Assembly (NCBI GenBank): GCA_016934325.1
Contig: JAFGSV010000032.1
Coordinates: forward strand, 1-40,243
Direction of reading: 5' to 3'
DNA from: Candidatus Aenigmatarchaeota archaeon
GTDB taxonomy: Archaea > Aenigmatarchaeota > Aenigmatarchaeia > QMZP01 > JAFGSV01
DNA: 40,243 nt
Shown here: positions 1 through 7,140 of the stretch, in pieces
Position numbering within the stretch: the first letter of the stretch is position 1
How the letters are laid out: every line of letters starts with the position of its first letter
Notes under the pieces: generated by a model
What the model saw: the letters and a program-made list of their open reading frames with translations, nothing else
Databases searched by the model: none
Told to the model about the DNA's origin: nothing
Program-made: the position numbers and the translations under genes

Positions 1-1450
1 CAGCGGCGGGTTGGAAGTGCGGGGATGGCACCGCAGCAGGCTGCATCGGCTCGGCCGGCAAGGGGAAATCCATCCCGGGTCCCTCCACCGGAAACGAAGG
101 CTGGATCGCCTGGGGTTCCGGCTCGGGCTCTTGCTCGGCCGCGATAACCTTCCCGTGCTCCGCGAGGATCCTGACGCTGTCGCCTTCGTGCAGTATAGAT
201 GACGCGTTCCGGGTCGCTGTAAGCGCCGGGACCCTGAGCTCCCTCGCGAGTATGCTGAAGTTGCACAGCCTTCCCCCCTCGTTAGACACGTAGCCGGCGA
301 TGTCCGGGAAAGCAAGCAGAACGTGCAGCGACGGGCTTTCGGAAACGACTATGCACGTCTCGTCGAACTGGTTCCCGTCATCGCCGGGATACTTGACTAT
401 GCTGCCGGTGCCGGTCCCCCTGGAGGCGCACCTGCCCGTGACCAGCGCTTCCCCAGGCTGCTCATCGCGCCTTTCGATCTCGAAGTTGCCCTCCTTCACG
501 TCAAGCAGGAACACCCTGTTGCGGGCTATGCACCAGTCGATCTGGAGCTGGCAGGATTTCGACCCCTGCACCTTCTCAGCAAGCTCGCAGAGCTTCCGCA
601 TCTCGGAATCAGTCAGGACCTGAGCGTCCATCTTGTTGCCCGGGACAGGCTCCTTCTCCGTCTTCCCGGACATGGCATTCCTGACGTACATGCCCAGCTT
701 CTTGCTTATGTTCTTCTCCATCAGGGCGCCGTTTCCGTGGAGCAGGTACTCGTCGGGGGTGACGATCCCCGAGCTCACCGCATTGCCGAGACCCCATGCA
801 GCCTCGACGAGGATCTTGTCCTTCACGAAGTTGGTCAGCATGGAACCGCTCTTATCGGAATCGACCATCCTCTGCACGATTATGGACATCCTGGGCAGGC
901 CATCGACACCCTTCCTCTCGCTGTACAGCAGCATGTGGGGATGGAACGCCGATGCCCAGCAAAGCTTAATGCTTTTACACAATTCGTCATCCCCGGTCAC
1001 GTTCAGAAAGGAGCTCGTTACGCCCGCAAAGCTGTTCTCTTGGCCCCTTACTATCGAAGAGCGCACGGCGACCCTCTCGTGGTTCCTGCCGACCTTGATG
1101 AGGTCCAGAGCAGCCGTGTCCGCCCGCCTGACGTCCTCCGAAAGGGACAGGTTGCCGTAAGCAGCAAGCACCTCCTTCTTGACGGCCTCCGGTATCTGGG
1201 AATTGGTGAAGAGATAGTCGATGTTCTTCTTTATGGCATCGAGGCCCGTCATCCCCTTATGCGTCGTTTCGGAGACCGTCCTTATCTTCCCCTCCAGGCC
1301 GTTCTCGGAAATGAACATGTCCAGGGCATCGGGGGAAAGGACGAACCCCTTCGGCACAGGCAGCGCCGACTTCTTCAAATCGGCAACGGCCGCAGATTTC
1401 ATCCCGAACCGCTCCTCGCTGCTCGCCCCGTCCAGCTTCACTACGTACAA
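1..1450 (-). CDS. PEP synthase/PPDK-like protein, degenerate, 5' part (runs off left edge)
   Basis: This reading frame is open to the left edge, so the ORF track misses it. Read on the minus strand it gives an N-terminal PEP synthase/pyruvate phosphate dikinase ATP-grasp domain (roughly residues 1-310: VRSSIVRGQENSFAG, then VEAAWGLGNAVSSGIVTPDE). A swivelling phosphohistidine-type domain follows (about 325-430). Family members carry GG-x-T-x-H-A-A-I in that domain; here the stretch reads GGRLCNFSILARELRVPAL, so the phosphoryl-carrying His is Asn. After it comes a Pro/Glu-rich segment (EQEPEPEPQ, then several PxxP-like runs) instead of an obvious start of the PEP-binding barrel. The start is uncertain: TTG at 1450 gives MYVVKLDG, which fits the family N-terminus, and GTG at 1441 is the alternative. 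Fold assignment is secure. Loss of phosphotransfer activity is inferred. Confidence 0.85.
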   Translation of the reverse strand, partial: MYVVKLDGASSEERFGMKSAAVADLKKSALPVPKGFVLSPDALDMFISENGLEGKIRTVSETTHKGMTGLDAIKKNIDYLFTNSQIPEAVKKEVLAAYGNLSLSEDVRRADTAALDLIKVGRNHERVAVRSSIVRGQENSFAGVTSSFLNVTGDDELCKSIKLCWASAFHPHMLLYSERKGVDGLPRMSIIVQRMVDSDKSGSMLTNFVKDKILVEAAWGLGNAVSSGIVTPDEYLLHGNGALMEKNISKKLGMYVRNAMSGKTEKEPVPGNKMDAQVLTDSEMRKLCELAEKVQGSKSCQLQIDWCIARNRVFLLDVKEGNFEIERRDEQPGEALVTGRCASRGTGTGSIVKYPGDDGNQFDETCIVVSESPSLHVLLAFPDIAGYVSNEGGRLCNFSILARELRVPALTATRNASSILHEGDSVRILAEHGKVIAAEQEPEPEPQAIQPSFPVEGPGMDFPLPAEPMQPAAVPSPHFQPAA

Positions 1451-1479
1451 ACAACCACCCTTATGATTATTGTCACGGC

Positions 1480-1498
1480 AAAATTTATTACTTAATTA
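1480..1498 (-). promoter_or_regulatory. AT-rich probable TATA region of the PEP-synthase-like gene
   Basis: The minus-strand sequence TTAATTAAGTAATAAATTT lies about 30-45 bases before the proposed TTG/GTG start of the PEP-synthase-like gene, in an otherwise GC-rich setting. It includes AGTAATA, the half-site seen in the two operator palindromes further along, but only once here, so that may be chance. Position and composition are seen; promoter function is inferred. Confidence 0.35.
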
Positions 1499-1561
1499 AC
1501 CGGGGCGGTTTATTAAAAGCTGCAGAGAATCCAGAAAAACCGTCAAGGAAGCGGAGCGCCC

Positions 1562-2077
1562 TCATGATAGCACGATCGAGCAGGGGACGGGCAGCTTCGA
1601 GGAGGCTATCTTGAGCGCCTTCCTCGCTATCGCTTCCTTCCCCGCGGGAACCCTGACGTCGATGATGCGCTGCCCCTCCTTCACTCTGGCCGCCGTCGAA
1701 ACCGGCCTGCCGAAGGAGAGCCTCATGCCGGTCTGGTACCTGTCGGCTCCCGCTCCCGTCGCAATAGGGTTCTCCCTCAGTATGTGATGGGGGAACACGA
1801 GTATCTTGAAGAAGTACAGGTCCTTGCCGAGCTCCTTCTCGAGGGTCTTGTTCGTGCTGACCCTGGAAGCCTCGAGGGCATTGTGCCTTATCTGCCCGCC
1901 CCTCTTCGCGACGAGCGCAAGCTTCGTCGTGAATTCCGGATTGGGCGTGCCTGCCTCGAAAGACCTAATCTTCGGATACGGTACGCCCTTCACGTACGAC
2001 TTTCTGGGCTTGTGCTTGGAGACCCTGGTGTTGGGCCTCTCGAGCCTGCTGTAGCATTTCGCTGGTCTTAGAGCCAT
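1562..2077 (-). CDS. rpl10e: 50S ribosomal protein L10e (uL16 family)
   Basis: This is the archaeal L10e/uL16 protein of the large ribosomal subunit, located near the peptidyl-transferase centre and tRNA-binding region. The 171-residue length is normal for archaea. The N-terminus MALRPAKCYSR is the usual archaeal start, and the conserved central blocks KRGGQIRHNALEASR and FPHHILRENPIATGAGADR are intact. The start is supported by GGTGGG just upstream of the ATG. It stands apart from other ribosomal genes in this window, between the PEP-synthase-like gene and the first sugar nucleotidyltransferase, and marks the left boundary of the glycan island. Confidence 0.97.
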   Translation of the reverse strand: MALRPAKCYSRLERPNTRVSKHKPRKSYVKGVPYPKIRSFEAGTPNPEFTTKLALVAKRGGQIRHNALEASRVSTNKTLEKELGKDLYFFKILVFPHHILRENPIATGAGADRYQTGMRLSFGRPVSTAARVKEGQRIIDVRVPAGKEAIARKALKIASSKLPVPCSIVLS

Positions 2078-2129
2078 TTAACCCACCATTAAATATCATT
2101 GGTATAAGAGTAACTATTTTAAGGCAGGC

Positions 2130-2144
2130 TTTTAAATACTTAAA
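2130..2144. promoter_or_regulatory. candidate bidirectional TATA element between L10e and nucleotidyltransferase
   Basis: TTTTAAATACTTAAA is the most TATA-like stretch in the 135-base divergent gap. It can be read as a TATA box in both directions: TTTTAAAT towards the nucleotidyltransferase at 2213, and GTATTTAAAA towards L10e at 2077. It would place transcription starts some 30-50 bases before each ATG. Other AT-rich stretches lie closer to L10e, so the assignment is tentative. Confidence 0.35.
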
Positions 2145-2212
2145 CCCGCACACGAAAGTTGAAAAACAGAGAAATCAGAGAGATCGCCCATTGATAACGA
2201 GAGTGATGCGTC

Positions 2213-2959
2213 ATGCATGCAGTGGTATTGGCAGGAGGGTTTGCGAGGAGGCTGTGGCCCCTCACCAAGGATTTGCCCAAGCCACTGCTTTCCGTCGGCG
2301 GCAGGCCGATAATAGGGTACATCCTGGACAAGCTCGGCGAGATCGAGGAGATAGACAGGATATTCATATCCGTGAACAAGAAGTTCGAGCCCCATTTCCA
2401 GGAGTGGCTGCAGGGAAGCGATTTCATCAAACCCATAGAAATCGTGGCCGAGCCTTCCACGCGCGAGGATGAGAAGCTCGGGGCGGTCGGCGCCCTGGGA
2501 TTCCTGCTGCAGGAGAAAGGAGTCAGCGACGACCTCATAGTGGTCGCCGGGGACAACCTCTTCGATTTCGACATGAAGCAGTTCCTCAGGACGAACGGCG
2601 AGAACTCCCCTGTTGTGGCGCTCTTCGACATGGAGGAGAAGGAGGCGATCAGGAACAGGTACGGAGTCGTGGTCCTCGACGAGCGGAATGTCATAAAGGA
2701 TTTCCAGGAGAAGCCCGCGGATCCGGCGAGCACCCTCGTAAGCACAGGATGCTACTTCTTCCCTAAGAAGGCCGTGCAGATGATTTACGAGTACCTGAAG
2801 GGGCAGAACAACGCTGACGCCCCCGGGTTCTTCATATCGTGGCTGGCCAAGCAGATGGCAGTCCAGGGATTCGTCTTCGACGGCGACAGCAGATGGTTCG
2901 ACATAGGGAGCCGCGAGAGCCTCGAGGAGGCAAAACGAATATTCAGGCAGAAGGGCTAG
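2213..2959 (+). CDS. Sugar-1-phosphate nucleotidyltransferase (NDP-sugar pyrophosphorylase)
   Basis: This is a 248-residue NTP_transferase-family protein predicted to make an NDP-sugar plus pyrophosphate from a sugar-1-phosphate and an NTP in the cytoplasm. The catalytic N-terminal signature is intact: LAGGFARRLWPLT followed by PKPLL. Also present are the metal-binding Asp in VVAGDNLFDFD (about residue 113), the EKP sugar-contact motif (about 163) and the C-terminal WFDIGS. It is a short form without the left-handed helix seen in GlmU. The start has GAGTGATG upstream, a GTGAT-type ribosome site. The frame overlaps the convergent cupin gene by 4 bp. Substrate cannot be fixed from sequence; hexose-1-phosphate is most likely. 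Its DNLFDFD block resembles the degenerate domain of the RHH fusion at 6297-7136. Confidence 0.88.
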   Translation: MHAVVLAGGFARRLWPLTKDLPKPLLSVGGRPIIGYILDKLGEIEEIDRIFISVNKKFEPHFQEWLQGSDFIKPIEIVAEPSTREDEKLGAVGALGFLLQEKGVSDDLIVVAGDNLFDFDMKQFLRTNGENSPVVALFDMEEKEAIRNRYGVVVLDERNVIKDFQEKPADPASTLVSTGCYFFPKKAVQMIYEYLKGQNNADAPGFFISWLAKQMAVQGFVFDGDSRWFDIGSRESLEEAKRIFRQKG

Positions 2960-3300
2960 GACCTCTCTCCGTATTTCTCGAAGACGCTGAGGAAGACCAG
3001 GTCGGCCTTCGACCCGTTGAACACCTTGTGGAAGGCGCCCTTCGGTATGAGCACGATGTCATCCTTCTTGACGTCCATCTTGACTTCGTCCTTCTGCATG
3101 ACGCCATCGCCCTTCACGAAGAAGTAGACCTCGTCCGCCTCGCCGTGAGAATGGCCGCTTGTCTCCTTGCCAGGATGCAGGATGGTCATGGAGACGACGA
3201 GGTTGTCGAGCTCCCTCACGTCAAGCACGGTGTACACGTCGCTCTTCTTGACGATCTTGCCGACCTTTGGGAAGTCCGTTAGGGAAAGCCTTTCATGCAT
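2956..3300 (-). CDS. Small single-domain cupin protein
   Basis: This is a 114-residue beta-barrel cupin. Germin-type motif 1, G(x5)HxH(x4)E(x6)G, is matched by GKETSGHSHGEADEVYFFVKG apart from its boundaries. Motif 2 is PKGAFHKVFN, giving the usual three His and one Glu metal ligands. Such small cupins are metal-dependent sugar isomerases or epimerases, dioxygenases, or ligand-binding proteins; the sequence does not decide which. Its convergent overlap with a sugar nucleotidyltransferase suggests a sugar-related role, which is only inference. The message is probably leaderless, since a TATA-like box lies about 28 bp before the ATG. Confidence 0.85.
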   Translation of the reverse strand: MHERLSLTDFPKVGKIVKKSDVYTVLDVRELDNLVVSMTILHPGKETSGHSHGEADEVYFFVKGDGVMQKDEVKMDVKKDDIVLIPKGAFHKVFNGSKADLVFLSVFEKYGERS

Positions 3301-3320
3301 ATCAAGAATTGAGCGTCAGG

Positions 3321-3334
3321 AAATATATTAGAAT
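3321..3334 (-). promoter_or_regulatory. TATA box of the cupin gene
   Basis: The minus-strand sequence TCTAATATATTTCC is centred about 28 bp before the cupin ATG at 3300. This is the archaeal TATA spacing expected for a leaderless transcript. There is no Shine-Dalgarno match between it and the start. Confidence 0.55.
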
Positions 3335-3358
3335 ACCATTGCTCACTGCCGGGTGCGT

Positions 3359-4204
3359 TCACTTGGCATCTGCGATCTCCATGCTGATCTCGACAGAAGG
3401 GACGGAATGTGTAAGCCGGCCGACCGATATCCAGTCGACGCCGAGCTTCGCTATGCTTTCTATGTTATCCTCGTCAATGCCGCCCGAGACCTCGATTATG
3501 CTGCGCTTTCCTATGATCCCGACGGCCTTCTCGATGTCGCCGTTGGGCATGTTGTCCAGCATTATGACGTCAGCCCCCGCTTCCAGGGCGCCCCTGACCT
3601 CATCGATGCTGCAGGCCTCGACCTCGACCCTCTTGCCCGTTTCCTTGGCCTTCATCACCGCGGCTTTCATGCCTGCCAGCTTGATATGATTGTCCTTGAT
3701 CAGAATGGCATCGTAGAGGCCCGCTCTGTGGTTGCCGCCGCCGCCCGTCCTGACCGCGTACTTCTCAAGAACGCGCAGTCCCGGGGTGGTCTTCCTGGTG
3801 TCGAGCAGCTTGACATCGTAGCCGCGCAGGATGTCAGCGTACTTCTTCGTTGTCGTTGAGATCCCGCTCATCCTCTGCAGAAAATTCAGGGCAGTCCTCT
3901 CGCCCGCGAGCAGGGCCCTGGCGTCTCCCTGGACCTCAGCGATGACCTGGCCCGCCTCGGCCGTGTCGCCGTCATATACCTTCCCAACGAATTCCGCATC
4001 GGTGTCCAGCGCCTTGAAGACCGCCTCGGCCACACGGAGCCCGCATACGATACAATTTTCCTTGGCGATAAGGCAAGCCTTCGCCCTCTTTCTTGGCGGT
4101 ATGATAGCATCCGTGGTGATATCCCCGGAGCCGATGTCCTCTTCGAGCGCATCGCCGGCTATCCGCTTCAATTCCCTCTCATCCAATCCGGTCATAATGA
4201 TCAC
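3359..4204 (-). CDS. nadC: Nicotinate-nucleotide pyrophosphorylase (carboxylating), quinolinate phosphoribosyltransferase
   Basis: The enzyme converts quinolinate and PRPP into nicotinate mononucleotide, CO2 and pyrophosphate in de novo NAD synthesis. Length (281) and motifs are those of the family: EEDIGSGDITTDA at the N-terminus, ERTALNFLQRMSGIST, DTRKTTPGLRVLEKYAV, GGGGNHRAGLYDAILIKDNH, and the phosphate-binding loops VIMLDN and IEVSGGI. The first codon is GTG at 4204, overlapping the nadE stop in a GTGA junction and so implying translational coupling; ATG at 4195 is an alternative. It is the last gene of the minus-strand run RHH-fusion, NDP-sugar dehydrogenase, nadE, nadC. Neither nadA nor nadB is in the window. 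Confidence 0.96.
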   Translation of the reverse strand: MIIMTGLDERELKRIAGDALEEDIGSGDITTDAIIPPRKRAKACLIAKENCIVCGLRVAEAVFKALDTDAEFVGKVYDGDTAEAGQVIAEVQGDARALLAGERTALNFLQRMSGISTTTKKYADILRGYDVKLLDTRKTTPGLRVLEKYAVRTGGGGNHRAGLYDAILIKDNHIKLAGMKAAVMKAKETGKRVEVEACSIDEVRGALEAGADVIMLDNMPNGDIEKAVGIIGKRSIIEVSGGIDEDNIESIAKLGVDWISVGRLTHSVPSVEISMEIADAK

Positions 4205-4935
4205 GGCTCGAATATCGCGGGCATCTCCCTCTTGTGCCCCGTCTTCTTAAGCATCTTGCTGACCTTCTCAAGCCTGGCGGGATCGATGCCGCCTGTTTCG
4301 TGCCTCTCGATGGCTTTGAGGGTCTCGTCAAGCTCATCATAGCTCATGCCGATCTCTCCCTCATCCGTCTGGCCATGCCATAGCCCCGCAGACGGGGGCT
4401 TTGCTATAATCCCTTCAGGGACACCGATCATTCTTGCCATTTCCCTTACCTCTGATTTGTACAGACCGGCTATCGGCAGCAGGTCGACGCCCCCGTCGCC
4501 GTATTTCGTGTAATACCCTACCATGAGCTCGGACTTGTTGCCGGTCCCGAGCACCAGATAGTTGTTTAGGTTGGCGAAATAGTACAGGGTGACCATCCTG
4601 AGCCTTGGCTTGAGGTTGGCTTCTGCGATCCCCTGGCCTGGAGGAAGGCTCTGCCTGAGCCTGTCGAAAATTGGCTTTATGTCCACGAACTCCGTCCTTA
4701 TCCCGAATCCCTCGGCGAGCTCCATGGCATGGTCGGCATCCTGGTCAGCCGAGCCGCAAGGCATTATCACGCCTATAACGTTCTCCCCGAGGGCCTTCTT
4801 CGCAAGGGCGGCAACGAGGGAGGAATCCACCCCCCCGCTCAGCCCGATCACAGCCCCCTTGGCCCCGGCCTCTTCGACCTTTCCCTTGAGCCATTCGACG
4901 ATCCTGTCCTTGACCTCGTTCATGCCTTTAGCCAT
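4201..4935 (-). CDS. nadE: NAD+ synthase, ammonia-dependent
   Basis: The enzyme amidates nicotinate adenine dinucleotide to NAD+ using ATP and ammonia. It has the N-type ATP pyrophosphatase loop GLSGGVDSSLVAALAKKA (about residues 27-44). The synthase motifs GTGNKSELMVGYYTKYGDGG and KPPSAGLWHGQTDE follow. At 244 residues there is no glutaminase domain, so it must use free ammonia, which is normal for archaea. The start at 4935 has GGTGA six bases upstream. It overlaps the end of the NDP-sugar dehydrogenase by 16 bp and nadC by 4 bp, so three NAD-linked genes form a tightly packed operon. Confidence 0.96.
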   Translation of the reverse strand: MAKGMNEVKDRIVEWLKGKVEEAGAKGAVIGLSGGVDSSLVAALAKKALGENVIGVIMPCGSADQDADHAMELAEGFGIRTEFVDIKPIFDRLRQSLPPGQGIAEANLKPRLRMVTLYYFANLNNYLVLGTGNKSELMVGYYTKYGDGGVDLLPIAGLYKSEVREMARMIGVPEGIIAKPPSAGLWHGQTDEGEIGMSYDELDETLKAIERHETGGIDPARLEKVSKMLKKTGHKREMPAIFEP

Positions 4936-6254
4936 CCCGCGTCACCTGCGATGTGATATTCTATGCCCCTGCCCTTGAAGTCTATGTCGCGCCATATTTC
5001 CGTGTTGTCGAGCACCAGCTTACAGCTCCGAAGGGCCGAGAGGATGACGTTATGCGGGGTGAACCTGTAATGCTGATGGTCCGCGACGATGAGCACGGCA
5101 TCGAACTCTTGCAGTCCGGCCGGGAAATCGAAGGAATCCGCCCCGGCAATGGTCTTGATCTCCTCCTTGCTGTAGTATGGGTCATTGACCTTGACTTCCA
5201 CACCCAGCTCGGCCAGCCTCTTGGCGAGCTTGATCGTCGGCGAGAGTATCGAGACCTTGATGTCGCCCTTGTAAGCAAGCCCGAGGATCCCGACCCTCTT
5301 GGCTCCCCTCTTGACGAGGTTATCCGCCACGATGTTGGGCTGCTTCTCATCGGATTCGATCGTCTCCTTGAGTACTGTCAGATGCTCGGGCCTGCTCGCC
5401 CCGAGCAGCACGTACTGGCTCGAAAGCGGGATGCAGTAGCCCCCGGTCCCGAAGCTCGGATGGAACGTCCCCACGTTCCATTTGGTCCCTACAAGCCTTA
5501 GGACTTCCTTCATGTCCACATCTGGGTATGCGAGGGAAAGCTGGTTCGCGAGCGTGATGTCCATGTGCCTGTAGGCGTTCTCGATGCTCTTCACCATCTC
5601 CGCATGCTTGTGGTCCGGCGAGGGGACGAGGTTCTCGCACACGATGGAGAGCACACACCTCATCATCTCCGTGGTCTTGCCTGTAGTGCCGCCGAAGACC
5701 CTTGGCAGCTTCTTAAGGCTCTTCTCGGGGGAGACGAACCAGTCCCTCCTCGGGGCGACGCCGAACATGATGTCCCTGCCGACCTCGATGCCCGCGTCCT
5801 TAAGCAAGGGTAGTATTATCTTGTCGCTCCTCCCGGGGGTCAGGGTCGATTCCACAATTATTAGTGGAGGTTCATAGTTCTTTATCTTCTTCAGCCCCGT
5901 CAGCTTCTTCGTCACATCGATCAGAATATCGTCGTAGGGCTTCCCCTCCTTCTCGGTTGGGATGCTCACGAAATGCACCGCGATGTCAGGCTTCATGGCT
6001 TCATGCCAGTCCGTGGTTGATTTCATCAGCCCGGATTTCACCAGCCCCCCGATTTCGAAGCCAAGCCAGTACTCGAGGTTGTCGATCGGTATCTCGCCCC
6101 TGTTTATCGCCCTTACCTTCTCTTTGTCCACATCCAATCCCACGCAACGTACTCCGTTGTGCGCGAAGTTCGCCATCGTGGTGAAGCCTATGAACCCCGT
6201 GCCCCACACGGCGATACGCTTCTCTCCGCTCAGGAGCTTATCCTTTATGCCCAT
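4920..6254 (-). CDS. UDP-glucose/GDP-mannose dehydrogenase family protein with atypical active site
   Basis: Members oxidise the C6 hydroxyl of a UDP- or GDP-sugar to a carboxylate using two NAD+. At 444 residues it is full length. It has an N-terminal Rossmann domain (WGTGFIGFTTMANFAHNG), a central helical domain (KSIENAYRHMDITLANQLS) and a C-terminal domain (ILGLAYKGDIKVSILSPTIKL). The nucleophile Cys is kept, but the motif reads GTGGYCIPLSSQYVL where relatives have GG-x-C-x-P-x-D, so the conserved Asp is Ser. The usual Asn in the R-x-x-N-I segment is Asp (RHMDIT). Overall it is closer to the UDP-GlcNAc/ManNAc dehydrogenase (WbpA/WecC) group than to the Ugd at 7254. A role feeding the diacetamido-uronate module at 20.7-23.5 kb is plausible but inferred. 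It is preceded by operator-like repeats. Confidence 0.85.
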   Translation of the reverse strand: MGIKDKLLSGEKRIAVWGTGFIGFTTMANFAHNGVRCVGLDVDKEKVRAINRGEIPIDNLEYWLGFEIGGLVKSGLMKSTTDWHEAMKPDIAVHFVSIPTEKEGKPYDDILIDVTKKLTGLKKIKNYEPPLIIVESTLTPGRSDKIILPLLKDAGIEVGRDIMFGVAPRRDWFVSPEKSLKKLPRVFGGTTGKTTEMMRCVLSIVCENLVPSPDHKHAEMVKSIENAYRHMDITLANQLSLAYPDVDMKEVLRLVGTKWNVGTFHPSFGTGGYCIPLSSQYVLLGASRPEHLTVLKETIESDEKQPNIVADNLVKRGAKRVGILGLAYKGDIKVSILSPTIKLAKRLAELGVEVKVNDPYYSKEEIKTIAGADSFDFPAGLQEFDAVLIVADHQHYRFTPHNVILSALRSCKLVLDNTEIWRDIDFKGRGIEYHIAGDAGWLKA

Positions 6255-6296
6255 TACTGCACCTTGGAATAGAATTCGTCCAGCACCTTTAAATAA

Positions 6297-7136
6297 TTAT
6301 TTATTACTAGGTAATACTTTAGTATTACTTATCTTCCTCAAATCGTCGCTCGAGTGTATGTTCACATAGGTCCCCGGTACCATGCACCCGTGAAGCTTCC
6401 CTTCTGATATAAGCCTGGGAAAGAGGTTGGTCTGCAGCACCCAATTGACGTTGCCCTTGGGGATGTACTCGAACACGCTTGTATCATACATTCCTATGAA
6501 GGTGGAGGTGAGATACGTCTTCGGCCTCGACGGCTTCTCCTCGTAACCTATGATCTGCCCACCTGCCATCTCCACAACGCCCTGGTTCGAAACGGATCCC
6601 CTTCCCGCCTGGACAGCGAGGGTGACCGGCCCGGGGTTGGACATGTGGACCTTGGCAAGATAGTTCAGATCGAAATCGAAGAAGTTGTCGACCGGCAGGA
6701 CCAGGAAGGGCGACTTCATGTACTGCTCTGCGAGCTGCAGTGTCTTCGCGTTGCCGAGGCTTTTCTGCTCTTCTATGTATTTTATGTCGACCGCATATCT
6801 TGATCCGTTCCCAAGCAGCTTGAAGCATTCCCCGATCAGCTCGTTCCAGCCTATGATGAATATCTTCTTGAATCCCGATTTCCTCAGCGTCTCTATGTTA
6901 TGCTCGATTAGGCACCTTCCCCTGATTTTCACCAAAGGCCTCAGCCTGTCCCCTATCATCAGCTTGTCCGGGTCCCCGCCGCCGAGTATAACGGCTACCT
7001 TGTTCGCCTCCAGATACTGGTTCAGTATGCCCTCTATGGCCTCGGACCTCGACCTGATGGCCTCGCCGTCGACGATGCTGTCCAGCTTCTTAAGGACATC
7101 AGCCGAGATGGTCATGGAAATTCTGGTCTTATGCAT
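6297..7136 (-). CDS. Fusion of ribbon-helix-helix DNA-binding domain and degenerate sugar nucleotidyltransferase (putative regulator)
   Basis: Residues 1-43 form a CopG/Arc-type ribbon-helix-helix: a beta strand KTRISMTIS, then helices DVLKKLDSIVDG and SRSEAIEGILNQYL. Residues 47-279 have the NTP_transferase fold (KVAVILGGG, CLIEHNIETLRKSG, LVLPVDNFFDFD, GYEEKPSRP). The catalytic G-x-G-T-R-L-x-P-x-T and PK signature is replaced by GGGDPDKLMIGDRLRPL, and the second metal site, normally W-x-D-x-G, reads YVNIHS. One aspartate (VDN) and the EKP are kept. My reading is a sugar-nucleotide-binding sensor that no longer turns over. The start is ATG 7136, not the track's TTG at 7187, because a TATA and palindrome sit directly before it. 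A matching 20-bp palindrome overlaps the gene's 3' end, upstream of the dehydrogenase. Confidence 0.85.
   Translation of the reverse strand: MHKTRISMTISADVLKKLDSIVDGEAIRSRSEAIEGILNQYLEANKVAVILGGGDPDKLMIGDRLRPLVKIRGRCLIEHNIETLRKSGFKKIFIIGWNELIGECFKLLGNGSRYAVDIKYIEEQKSLGNAKTLQLAEQYMKSPFLVLPVDNFFDFDLNYLAKVHMSNPGPVTLAVQAGRGSVSNQGVVEMAGGQIIGYEEKPSRPKTYLTSTFIGMYDTSVFEYIPKGNVNWVLQTNLFPRLISEGKLHGCMVPGTYVNIHSSDDLRKISNTKVLPSNK
6302..6329. promoter_or_regulatory. Operator-like inverted repeats upstream of the NDP-sugar dehydrogenase operon
   Basis: The core GGTAATACTTTAGTATTACT (6310-6329) holds the perfect dyad GTAATACT-TT-AGTATTAC. It aligns over 20 bp with AGTAATATCCCGGTATTACT at 7141-7160, with both outer arms kept. 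A third half-site, TATTACT (6302-6308), lies 21 bp from the equivalent arm and forms a second dyad, TATTAC-TAG-GTAATA. The cluster sits inside the 3' end of the RHH-fusion gene, just upstream of an AT-rich probable TATA (about 6285-6300) and about 55 bp before the dehydrogenase ATG. Multiple spaced half-sites suit RHH proteins, which bind as paired dimers. Binding by the neighbouring fusion is inferred. Confidence 0.7.
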
Positions 7137-7140
7137 GAGA

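Noticed and set aside
323-1495. 390-residue plus-strand ORF
   Set aside because: It is the antisense shadow of the PEP-synthase-like gene: low-complexity His/Leu/Pro/Arg-rich protein with no family motif, while the minus strand has clear PEP synthase motifs.
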